Shown here: positions 25,061 through 35,968 of the stretch, in pieces
Layout of the letters: the number at the start of each line of letters is the position of its first letter
Position numbering within the stretch: position 1 is the first letter of the stretch
Origin: Fredinandcohnia humi
GTDB taxonomy: Bacteria > Bacillota > Bacilli > Bacillales > Bacillaceae_L
Reading direction: 5' to 3'
DNA length: 64,000 nucleotides
Assembly: GCF_001439915.1 (NCBI RefSeq)
Contig: NZ_LMBW01000002.1
Location: forward strand, 62,001-126,000
The notes under the pieces: model-generated
The model's database searches: none
What the model was told of the DNA's origin: nothing
What the model saw: only the letters and a program-made list of their open reading frames with translations
Translations under genes and position numbers: made by a program

Positions 25061-26875
25061 ATGACTAATGTTAAAGAAAAGCTATTAACCCGTGCAGAGG
25101 TACCTGTCGAGCAAACTTGGAAACTTGAGGACTTGTTTCCATCGGTTGACGCATGGGAAAAAGAATTGACTGCTGTTGAAGCTGATGTATCGACCGTTAC
25201 CAAGTTTAAAGGTCAATTAGGAAATGGTGCAAATTCATTTTTAGATTGTTTACTTGCGGAGGAAGAACTTTACAAACGAATGATTTTAGCAGGTACATAT
25301 GCAAGTCTGCGTTTCAATGAGGATGCGACAAATCCAGAAAATCAAGGAAATGCTGCAAGAGTATCGTCTATTTTTTCAGGGATTAGTGCGGCACTATCAT
25401 TTATCGAGTCTGAAATCCTGACTTTACCAGAAGGCACAATCGAACAATACATAAAAGAAGAAAAAGAATTAGAGGTATTCCAGAAGAATTTAACTCTTAT
25501 TTTGGAGAAAAAACCACATACCCTATCACCTGAAACGGAAGAAGCGCTGGCTGCCCTTGGTGAAGTCCATGATGCACCATATATGATTTATCAACGAAGC
25601 AAAGCATCTGATATGACATTCCCTTCATTTAAAGATGAAGAAGGAAATGAGCTTCCACTTTCCTTTGCCTTATTTGAAGACCGCTATGAACTTTCTGAAA
25701 ATCCGTTGATTAGACGCAATGCATTCAATGCATTTTCTGAAACTTTAAAAAAATATCAAAATACATTTGCTGCTGCCTATGCAACAGAAGTAACGAAACA
25801 GGTGACACTTTCAAAGCTGCGTAACTATGAATCAGTTACACATATGCTTTTGCATCCGCAACAGGTTACGTTAGAAATGTACCATAATCAATTGGATATT
25901 ATTCAAACTGAACTTGCACCACATATGCGAAAATTCGCAAAGCTTAAGCAAAGAGTCCTTGGTTTAGAAAAAATGCATTTTAGTGATTTAAAAGCACCTC
26001 TTGACCCTGATTTTAATCCAAAAACAACCTATGAAGAGGCGTCAAAAACGATTCTTGAAGCTTTACAGGTTATGGGACCAGAGTATAGTGAAATCATGGA
26101 AAAAGGTCTTACAGAGCGCTGGGTTGACCTCCCTGCTAACGTTGGTAAATCAACAGGTGCTTTCTGTTCAAGTCCATATGGTGCCCATCCTTATATCTTA
26201 ATTACTTGGACTGACACAATGCGCGGTGCTTTTATTTTAGCTCACGAACTTGGTCATGCGGGTCATTTTTATTATGCGAATGGAAATCAGCGAGTTGGAA
26301 ATACACGTCCATCCACCTACTTTATCGAAGCTCCTTCGACAATGAACGAGTTACTTCTTGCAGAACATCTTTTATCGAAAACAGATGATAAGAGAATGAA
26401 GCGTTGGGTCATTCTTCAGTTACTAGGAACGTACTATCATAACTTTGTGACTCACTTGCTTGAGGGAGAATTTCAACGTCGTGTATATGCATTAGCAGAA
26501 AGCGGAAATCCGATCACCGCTCTTACATTAAGTGGAATTAAAGGTGAAGTGTTAAAATCCTTCTGGGGAGATGCAGTGGAGATTGATGATGCAGCGAGCT
26601 TAACATGGATGCGTCAACCGCATTATTATATGGGTCTATATCCATATACGTATTCTGCAGGATTAACAGCTTCTACTGCAGTAGCCCAGTTAATCAAAGA
26701 AGAAGGTCAGCCGGTAGTTGATCGCTGGATTGACGTATTAAAAGCTGGTGGTACAATGAAGCCACTTGAGTTAATGAAATATGCGGGTGTTGACATGTCT
26801 AAGCCAGACGCAATTCGGAAAGCAGTTGCATACGTAGGGGATTTAATTGAGGAATTAGAAGGGCTTTACGTATAA
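25061..26875 (+). CDS. pepF: Oligoendopeptidase F
   Basis: M3-family zinc metallopeptidase that degrades oligopeptides in the cytosol. The 604-residue length is normal. The zinc site HELGHAGH (HExxH) lies near residue 402, with the downstream STMNELLLAEH segment supplying the Glu ligand. Family markers such as RWVDLPANVGKSTGAFC and TWMRQPHYYMGLYPYTYS are present. ATG 25061 follows TAGGGGG; an in-frame ATG at 25022 is rejected for lack of a site. A TATAAT at 25011-25016 is close upstream. B. subtilis YjbG is the likely orthologue. Confidence 0.93.
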   Translation: MTNVKEKLLTRAEVPVEQTWKLEDLFPSVDAWEKELTAVEADVSTVTKFKGQLGNGANSFLDCLLAEEELYKRMILAGTYASLRFNEDATNPENQGNAARVSSIFSGISAALSFIESEILTLPEGTIEQYIKEEKELEVFQKNLTLILEKKPHTLSPETEEALAALGEVHDAPYMIYQRSKASDMTFPSFKDEEGNELPLSFALFEDRYELSENPLIRRNAFNAFSETLKKYQNTFAAAYATEVTKQVTLSKLRNYESVTHMLLHPQQVTLEMYHNQLDIIQTELAPHMRKFAKLKQRVLGLEKMHFSDLKAPLDPDFNPKTTYEEASKTILEALQVMGPEYSEIMEKGLTERWVDLPANVGKSTGAFCSSPYGAHPYILITWTDTMRGAFILAHELGHAGHFYYANGNQRVGNTRPSTYFIEAPSTMNELLLAEHLLSKTDDKRMKRWVILQLLGTYYHNFVTHLLEGEFQRRVYALAESGNPITALTLSGIKGEVLKSFWGDAVEIDDAASLTWMRQPHYYMGLYPYTYSAGLTASTAVAQLIKEEGQPVVDRWIDVLKAGGTMKPLELMKYAGVDMSKPDAIRKAVAYVGDLIEELEGLYV

Positions 26876-26898
26876 AATGAGAAAAATACTGTAATCAA

Positions 26899-26938
26899 AA
26901 AAAGAAGCATGAGAACTCGGTTCCTACGCTTCTTTTTT
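26899..26938. terminator. Terminator between pepF and the Pro/Gly-rich gene
   Basis: GAAGC...GCTTC with an inner GAAC/GTTC pair, A-run before and T-run after. Confidence 0.8.
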
Positions 26939-26951
26939 CGTTGAATTCTAA

Positions 26952-27452
26952 TTAAATACATGTAAATGATTGGATTTGTCTCAGACTAATACCGGTGTAA
27001 TTCCATCTAAAGCCATTCCATCTATACCCTGAAACAGATGTTCTGCCAACAAATGTTGGATAAAACCAGAATTGCTCACGACCACGTAACCATAGATAGG
27101 TATATCTGAATAAACATCCTCTAATACTTCCCGGATCAACTGCAAAAGCCTGGGCTTGGTGTTGAGATTGAGTAGGAACAAACGATGGCGGCGGTGCAGT
27201 TGGTGGCCCCCCACCCTGCCCTTGGTTAGGTGAGCCGAATGGTGGACCTCCACCAGGTCCTTGACCAGGTGTTCCAAATGGCGGTCCACCTCCTGGTCCT
27301 TGACTTGGTGATCCAAATGGTGGTGGACCCATAGGACCTCCTCCAAATGGTGGGAATGAGCCCATTTGTCTTTCATAATCGTAATAATAATCGTAATCTG
27401 TATAGTGTGGTAGTGATGACGCCATTAGACCGTTTGGGTCATAATAATACAT
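26952..27452 (-). CDS. Pro/Gly-repeat protein with conserved aromatic C-terminal domain
   Basis: A 166-residue protein in three parts: a Tyr/Asp-rich N-terminus, three to four repeats of about 13 residues of the type GPGGGPPFG-S/T-P-x-QG (about residues 40-85), and a C-terminal 55-residue domain rich in Trp, Tyr, Phe and Arg (GYRWNGFRW) that I have seen in many uncharacterised Bacillus proteins. The composition suggests a surface or spore-coat protein; that is inference. ATG 27452 is preceded by AAGGAG. Transcribed alone. Confidence 0.75.
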   Translation of the reverse strand: MYYYDPNGLMASSLPHYTDYDYYYDYERQMGSFPPFGGGPMGPPPFGSPSQGPGGGPPFGTPGQGPGGGPPFGSPNQGQGGGPPTAPPPSFVPTQSQHQAQAFAVDPGSIRGCLFRYTYLWLRGREQFWFYPTFVGRTSVSGYRWNGFRWNYTGISLRQIQSFTCI

Positions 27453-27586
27453 CTTTTAATCACTCCTTATTCTTTGGCTACTAGCATCCTATTCTATAGG
27501 CTTACGCCTTTCAACTTGTACCTATAAAATGTGCTCTTTACCTAGAAAAAGCGAAGCAGCTACCACAGGGAATAATGAACATGCAA

Positions 27587-28204
27587 TTATTTATATTTTA
27601 GTAGATTTTTCTTCATAAGAGATGCTACTTGCAAACTATCTTGTTGAGAAGTGTTTTCTAGATGCTTAATAATTAATTCTTGTCGTTCCACAGAGTGATT
27701 TTGGCTTAATTTAGCCTTCGCTTCAATTTTTGTGATTTTTATTCTGAAAGCGACAATTCCTTTACTCATTCCTTGGATAAAATTAGGTTCAATATCATTT
27801 AAATTGTATGGACTATCAGGACTTTCATATTTGTTTACCAAATCATTTAAAGAATCGAATATCACATTTTCATCCTCGATAATCTTCATCTTCCCATAAG
27901 CATGGATGGACACATAATTCCAAGTAGGAACCGCCTTCATTGATTCGTACGAAGAAGGTGAAATATAACTATGTGGACCTTGGAAAACTACAAGAACTTG
28001 TTGGTTTTCAGCATCTTTCCATTGCTCGTTTGGACGAGCAACATGACCATATAAAGCATTATCAGATTTGTTTAGCATCAATGGAAGATGAGTGGCGTAA
28101 GGTTCTCCCCTATGCTGAGAAAATAAAGTTGCGAAGCCATATTTTTCGATAAAATCATAAATTACTTCATCATCATCAATTTTAAAATGTTTAGGTATAT
28201 ACAT
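27587..28204 (-). CDS. paiB: PaiB, FMN-binding negative regulator family
   Basis: A 205-residue PaiB protein. In B. subtilis PaiB is linked to repression of sporulation and degradative enzymes and has a pyridoxamine-phosphate-oxidase-like FMN fold. The MYIPKHFKIDD start, GEPYATHLPL, HVARPNEQWKD and YVSIHAYGKM segments fit. The start is ATG 28204; a GTG five codons upstream overlaps the AAAGGTGG site. It follows paiA by 25 bases, as in the known paiAB operon. Confidence 0.93.
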   Translation of the reverse strand: MYIPKHFKIDDDEVIYDFIEKYGFATLFSQHRGEPYATHLPLMLNKSDNALYGHVARPNEQWKDAENQQVLVVFQGPHSYISPSSYESMKAVPTWNYVSIHAYGKMKIIEDENVIFDSLNDLVNKYESPDSPYNLNDIEPNFIQGMSKGIVAFRIKITKIEAKAKLSQNHSVERQELIIKHLENTSQQDSLQVASLMKKNLLKYK

Positions 28205-28229
28205 ACAAAATAAATCCACCTTTCAAAGG

Positions 28230-31165
<2,936 letters not shown>

Positions 31166-31317
31166 ATTGTAGATACCTCAACTTTTAGTCATTACCTTAT
31201 ATCTATGCTGCATTATATTCAAATCTTTCTTTTATTTTCTTGTATACAACTTAAATTCTATTCTTACAAGAAATTCACCTTCATTTTTCATATAAATATA
31301 GGCAATCAATTTCTAAT

Positions 31318-31356
31318 TAAATAAACCTGAGACCGCTTGGGCTCAGGTTTATTTTG
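31318..31356. terminator. Bidirectional terminator downstream of topB
   Basis: AAATAAACCTGAG/CTCAGGTTTATTT, a 13-bp stem with 12-base loop. Confidence 0.85.
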
Positions 31357-31385
31357 TATTGGGTTTTAGTTGGATCTAAATGATC

Positions 31386-31430
31386 CCGGTGGAACCACAA
31401 GAACCGTCCCCGTGGTCCCCCCGCGGTTCC
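31386..31430. repeat. GC-rich inverted repeat next to topB stop
   Basis: GGAACCACAAGAACCGTCCCC and following text form an imperfect palindrome bounded by GGAACC and GGTTCC. Its GC content is far above its surroundings. It touches the topB stop codon. Confidence 0.5.
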
Positions 31431-33601
31431 TATTTATCAAATTTTAGTTTTGCTAATGCATCGGCTAGTGCGGTGTTGATTGGTTCTTCTTTTTGTTGTT
31501 TATTCATGTAGTTTGATACTTCTTTTTTGGATAATTTTCCTGATTGGTTCTTTTTGCGACGTTCGTTGAAGGCGGATAGTTTTTCTCGGTGTCCGCATTT
31601 ACATACGAATAATTGTCCTTCCCCTTCTCCGCGCAATTCCAACTTTTTATGACAGTTCGGGCATCTAGCGTTGGTCAGTTTCGCAATGTTTTTACGGTGA
31701 CCACATTCACGGTCTTGGCAAACGAGCATTTTCCCCTTTTTCCCGTTGACCTCAAGCATTAATTTTCCACAATCCGGGCATTTTGTACCTGTGATATTGT
31801 CATGCTTGAATTTTGAATCGCTTGATTTAATGTCTGTGACAACTTCCTTTGTGTATTGTTTAATATCTGAGATGAACGCATTCTTTTTCAAACGGCCTTT
31901 AGCAATTTGTTCAAGCTTTTGCTCCCACTCAGCTGATAAAACTGGAGATTGCAAGTCATCTGGAACAAGCTCTAATAGCTGTTTTCCCTTATTTGTGATG
32001 TGGATATCTTGACCTTTTTTTTCAATTAAAAAAGTATTGAATAACTTTTCGATAATATCCGCACGTGTTGCTACCGTGCCAAGTCCACCAGTTTTTCCAA
32101 TCGTATCAATTAGATCCTTGCTTTCCCCCGCCATATATTTTGCAGGGTTTTCCATAGCTGAAAGTAACGTTCCTTCATTGAATGGCTTTGGTGGCTGAGT
32201 TTCTTTTTCAATTTCCTTTATGGACAGGACATTAAGGCTCATGCCCGGTTGAATGGATGCTGGAATTTGACCTTCATCCTCATTCTCATCCATCGAAGTG
32301 ATGACTTCTTTCCATCCTAATGAAGTAACAGTAATTCCTTTTGCAACAAATTGCTCATTACCAATACGTGCTTGAACCGTTTTTTGTTCAAACGTATATG
32401 GTGGAAGAAATACGGCTAAGAATCGTTTTACAATCAAATCATAAATTTTTTCTTCCTTGGTAGATAAGGCTTGCAGATTTGGGCGTTCCTCAGTCGGTAT
32501 GATTGCATGGTGATCGGTCACCTTGCTGTTATCAACAAATGATTTATTTGTTTTGATTCCATTTTTCAAGATCTTTGCCCCAAGCTTAGCATAAGGCTGC
32601 ACAATAAGTCCTTCAATCCGATCCTTTAGTGTTTCAATAATATCTGTTGAGAGATATTTTGAATCGGTACGGGGATACGTAACTAGCTTATGTTGTTCAT
32701 ACAGCTTTTGGAGAACATTTAAGGTTTCCTTTGCTGAAAATCCAAACCGTTTATTAGCATCACGCTGAAGCTCTGTTAAATCATAAAGCTGTGGTGCATA
32801 GGTTTTCTTTTGTGAAGTTTGCACGTCGATGATTTTTGCTTCCTGCCCCTGAAGAGAACGAACAATAGATGACGAAACTTCCTTTTTAAAAATACGCTGT
32901 TCATTTGTTTTTTCATGATGCCACTTTAAGGTTAAGCTGTCCGTTACGGCTTTTATTTCGTGATATGGTATTGGCTTAAAACCCTTAATTTCCTCTTCAC
33001 GTTTTGCAATAATCGCCAATGTCGGGGTCTGCACTCTTCCACATGAAAGCTGCGCATTAAACTTTGTTGTTAAGGCTCTCGTTGCATTGATTCCAACCAA
33101 CCAGTCAGCTTCAGCACGAGCTACAGCAGAAGAATAAAGATTCTCGTATTCCTTCCCGTTTTTTAAAGTGGAAAAGCCTTGTTTAATTGCTTTATCTGTA
33201 ACAGATGAAATCCATAACCGTTTGATCGGCTTACGGGTGTTTGATTTCTCAATGATCCATCTCGCTACAAGTTCCCCTTCACGACCTGCATCTGTTGCAA
33301 TAATTATTTCATTTACATCCTTACGATGCATTTGCGTTTTAACGGCACTATATTGTTTGCCTGTTTGTTTAATGACAACAAGGCTTAAAGGATTCGGAAT
33401 AATCGGCAGGTCCTCTAGCTTCCACGATTTATAGTGGTCTCCATATTTTTCAGGGTCCGCTAATGTGACAAGATGACCCAACGCCCATGTCACAATATAT
33501 TTATCCCCTTCAAAAAAGCCGTTGCCCTTTTTATGACAGTTTAAAACACGGGCAATGTCTCTTCCAACAGAAGGTTTTTCTGCAAGAACAAGTGATTTCA
33601 T
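31430..33601 (-). CDS. topB: DNA topoisomerase III
   Basis: Type IA topoisomerase, 723 residues. The Toprim domain begins LVLAEKPSVGRDIARVL and carries ATDAGREGE; the active-site Tyr is in LVTYPRTDSKYLS. The C-terminal region holds two zinc ribbons (CPDCGK...CQDREC and CPNCHK...CKCG) and a basic tail (ERRKKNQSGKLSKKE). ATG 33601 follows GGAGG. B. subtilis TopB is of similar length. The gene stands alone, between the isoprenoid gene and a histidine kinase. Confidence 0.95.
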   Translation of the reverse strand: MKSLVLAEKPSVGRDIARVLNCHKKGNGFFEGDKYIVTWALGHLVTLADPEKYGDHYKSWKLEDLPIIPNPLSLVVIKQTGKQYSAVKTQMHRKDVNEIIIATDAGREGELVARWIIEKSNTRKPIKRLWISSVTDKAIKQGFSTLKNGKEYENLYSSAVARAEADWLVGINATRALTTKFNAQLSCGRVQTPTLAIIAKREEEIKGFKPIPYHEIKAVTDSLTLKWHHEKTNEQRIFKKEVSSSIVRSLQGQEAKIIDVQTSQKKTYAPQLYDLTELQRDANKRFGFSAKETLNVLQKLYEQHKLVTYPRTDSKYLSTDIIETLKDRIEGLIVQPYAKLGAKILKNGIKTNKSFVDNSKVTDHHAIIPTEERPNLQALSTKEEKIYDLIVKRFLAVFLPPYTFEQKTVQARIGNEQFVAKGITVTSLGWKEVITSMDENEDEGQIPASIQPGMSLNVLSIKEIEKETQPPKPFNEGTLLSAMENPAKYMAGESKDLIDTIGKTGGLGTVATRADIIEKLFNTFLIEKKGQDIHITNKGKQLLELVPDDLQSPVLSAEWEQKLEQIAKGRLKKNAFISDIKQYTKEVVTDIKSSDSKFKHDNITGTKCPDCGKLMLEVNGKKGKMLVCQDRECGHRKNIAKLTNARCPNCHKKLELRGEGEGQLFVCKCGHREKLSAFNERRKKNQSGKLSKKEVSNYMNKQQKEEPINTALADALAKLKFDK

Positions 33602-33680
33602 ATCAATTCCTCCAATTCACCCTTCTTATTATACACGATTCCAATTTTAAGGCATTAATTGAAATGCTGAAGCTAGACAT

Positions 33681-33706
33681 AAAAAAACCCGGCTGGTTGC
33701 CGAGTT
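33681..33706 (-). terminator. Terminator of histidine kinase gene
   Basis: AACTCGGC AACCA GCCGGGTT followed by seven T on the minus strand; it overlaps the last codons of the kinase gene. Confidence 0.75.
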
Positions 33707-34817
33707 ACTGTTCGCTAACGGGTAAGACAATTTTAAATTCCGTTACATCTGAATTGGACGTACATTCAATTGTGCCACCATGTTTTTCAATAATTTTTTT
33801 ACATACAAAGAGCCCAATTCCTGTTCCGAATTCCTTCGTTGTATAAAATGGTTCAAAGATTGTATCTACCGATTCCTTTGGAATGGGAGGTCCATTGTTA
33901 ATAATCGAAACAATAATCTGGTTATCTATATGATGTCCATTAATCCAGATGTTACGGTAAGTATCCCTTTGTTTTAAGGCATCAATCGAGTTCATTAAAA
34001 TATTTAACAAGACCTGTCTAATTTCATCCTCATTAACGGTTATATGTATGCCGGAATCAATATCGGTATGAACCTTTACATCACTATCTAAAATACTCGC
34101 ATAAATAAACTCAGTTATTTCAGTAAATAAACCGAGTATTGAAACCTCATTTTCTTTGTATTCAATTAATTCTTTTTTAGAAACATGCAAGAACTGCGAA
34201 ATTTTATAGTTTAGCTGGGTTAACTCATGACTAATAATATCTAAATATTTTATGTCAGGGTTATCATTTCCTATTAATTTCACAAAACCGATTATTGCGG
34301 TAAGTGGATTTCGAAACTCATGAACAAAGGTCGATGCCATTTGTCCTAAAATTGTAAGACGCTCCTGGTGACTCTGGTCGATGTATTGAATTTTTTCCTG
34401 AAGCTGTTTTTCTTTCATTTCAGTATATTTGGAAACTGCATGATATGAAAACAAGTCAAATATCCGATTCACTTCCTCAAAAACAGGGTCTAATCGATCA
34501 TGATCAATGTTTGACCGATAGATGTATTTTAAAATTTCACTTCTTCCTAAGTTTACATTATAAACGAATTCCCCAATATTAATATTCGCATCAACACGTT
34601 CTTCTGCTAGTTTATAAGCGAATAATTTCAGCTTTTCATCATCAATTGGATTGATCAGAGAGTTTTTGACCATTTCAAACATTGTTAATCCGTTCAAGAC
34701 TAATTTGTCCTTATGAACATCATCCTCGGACATTACTGTCTTATCCTTCCATGATTTAAGAAAAAACGATAAATTGCTCTCGAGGAAGTATACGAGTTCT
34801 CCAAATACAGGATTCAT
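33705..34817 (-). CDS. Orphan sensor histidine kinase, soluble
   Basis: A 370-residue kinase with no membrane segment. Residues 1-130 form a helical RsbRD-like sensor domain (FFLKSWKDKT...), then a coiled linker, the dimerisation helix with phospho-acceptor His166 (FVHEFRNPLTAIIGF), and a catalytic domain with NILMNSIDAL (N box), INNGPPIP (G1), FEPFYTTKEFGTGIGLFV (F and G2). No response regulator lies nearby, as with sporulation phosphorelay kinases; that role is inference. ATG 34817 has AAAGGA upstream. Divergent from the cupredoxin gene. Confidence 0.87.
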   Translation of the reverse strand: MNPVFGELVYFLESNLSFFLKSWKDKTVMSEDDVHKDKLVLNGLTMFEMVKNSLINPIDDEKLKLFAYKLAEERVDANINIGEFVYNVNLGRSEILKYIYRSNIDHDRLDPVFEEVNRIFDLFSYHAVSKYTEMKEKQLQEKIQYIDQSHQERLTILGQMASTFVHEFRNPLTAIIGFVKLIGNDNPDIKYLDIISHELTQLNYKISQFLHVSKKELIEYKENEVSILGLFTEITEFIYASILDSDVKVHTDIDSGIHITVNEDEIRQVLLNILMNSIDALKQRDTYRNIWINGHHIDNQIIVSIINNGPPIPKESVDTIFEPFYTTKEFGTGIGLFVCKKIIEKHGGTIECTSNSDVTEFKIVLPVSEQ

Positions 34818-34991
34818 TTAGTTCAAGTCCTTTCAAATCTATCTTTAGTAGGCGTAAAGTCCAAATTATATATAGTATTCTACATATTTCGCGAATCTCC
34901 TTTTTGAATTTTTTAAAAATTGAAATTGTAGACAAGTTTTATGGTGGGTCAAGCATACAATATAAGGAGACAAACTATAGGAGGGTTGATT

Positions 34992-35441
34992 ATGAAATTT
35001 GTAGTGATAAAAAAGAGCTGGATTGTTACTGCTTTTGTTGCTGCAGTGGTGATGGTTGGAGGTTGGGTATGGTTACAGCCGGAAATCATACCTACAATTG
35101 CCCCGCAAGCTGCCAAAAAGAACGATGTTGTGATACATATTACAACTGGAGAGCTAAAATCAAAGACAGATGATGGCAAGGAAATTGAATCCTATTTCTG
35201 GAATCCGGGAACTGTCTATGTTCCTCAAGGTAAGGAAGTAACCTTCCTTATTTATGGGGTAAATGGCAAAGAGCACTCTTTCTATATCGAGGGTACAGAC
35301 ATTAAAGGCACCGTTAAAAAAGGTGAGGAAATATCTGTCCAAGCCAACTTTAAAGACGAGGGCATGTACCGCATCATTTGTTTAAATCACTCCGACAAAG
35401 AAAATAACGGTCCGATGATTGGTTATATTGTGGTGGATTAA
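34992..35441 (+). CDS. Membrane-anchored cupredoxin
   Basis: A 149-residue protein with an uncleaved N-terminal anchor (about residues 9-28) and an extracellular cupredoxin fold. A complete type 1 copper site can be read: His95, Cys130, His133 and Met142 (EHSFYI ... ICLNH ... PMIGY). The arrangement resembles cytochrome c oxidase subunit II/nitrous-oxide-type cupredoxins but lacks the CuA Cys pair. It could be a small blue copper electron carrier or copper chaperone. ATG 34992 follows AGGAGGG; an upstream ATG at 34941 is rejected. Confidence 0.85.
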   Translation: MKFVVIKKSWIVTAFVAAVVMVGGWVWLQPEIIPTIAPQAAKKNDVVIHITTGELKSKTDDGKEIESYFWNPGTVYVPQGKEVTFLIYGVNGKEHSFYIEGTDIKGTVKKGEEISVQANFKDEGMYRIICLNHSDKENNGPMIGYIVVD

Positions 35442-35445
35442 AAAG

Positions 35446-35475
35446 AAAACAGGAGAGGCTCTCTCCTGTTTTTTA
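35446..35475. terminator. Bidirectional terminator after cupredoxin gene
   Basis: AAAACAGGAGAG/CTCTCCTGTTTT stem with a short loop and flanking A- and T-runs. Confidence 0.85.
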
Positions 35476-35871
35476 TAGTTTACGTACCGTAATCGCGTTG
35501 GTGGTCTTTTTTACAATACAGTCTTCAATATCTGCTTGTCCAAGCAGACCAAGTGTAATCGCCGCGTCAATCTTCTGCTGATCGGGTTGCTTAATGATTT
35601 GGATGCAATCGACGAGATTTAATTCTTCCAATCTCTTAACTGTTTTCTCATCATGATAACTTTCAGACAATCGTATTTGCCGTTGAATCTTGTAATCTCC
35701 TATGACCGACTCTCCTTTTTCCTGCTTTCCTATTGTTTCATCAAAATAAACATTAAGGACCCTCTTCATTTCTTTTAATTCTTTTTCAATTTCCTTGGCC
35801 TTTCCACTTAATGTGAAATATCTTGCAATGAGTTCTTCAGGCAGTTGCGTAAAAGGCTTTGATTCTTGCAT
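35473..35871 (-). CDS. Hypothetical protein with coiled-coil N-terminus
   Basis: A 132-residue soluble protein. Residues about 15-45 form a Lys/Glu-rich coiled coil (LSGKAKEIEKELKEMKRVL), followed by a mixed alpha/beta region (GDYKIQRQIRLSESYHDEKTV) and a C-terminal part with DCIVKKTTNAITVRKL. I do not recognise a family. Start is ATG 35871, after GGGGTG; a GTG three codons earlier overlaps that site. It lies between a shared terminator with the cupredoxin gene and the yojO terminator, so it is probably monocistronic. Confidence 0.65.
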   Translation of the reverse strand: MQESKPFTQLPEELIARYFTLSGKAKEIEKELKEMKRVLNVYFDETIGKQEKGESVIGDYKIQRQIRLSESYHDEKTVKRLEELNLVDCIQIIKQPDQQKIDAAITLGLLGQADIEDCIVKKTTNAITVRKL

Positions 35872-35937
35872 ATTCTTCACCCCATTTTTCTTGATACTTC
35901 ATCATATGATAGGGCTAGTGATAACATTCTTTCACAG

Positions 35938-35968
35938 AAAAAATCCAGCTGCAAACAGCTGGATTTTC
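35938..35968 (-). terminator. Terminator of yojN-yojO operon
   Basis: AATCCAGCTG/CAGCTGGATT stem, T-run on the minus strand. Confidence 0.85.
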
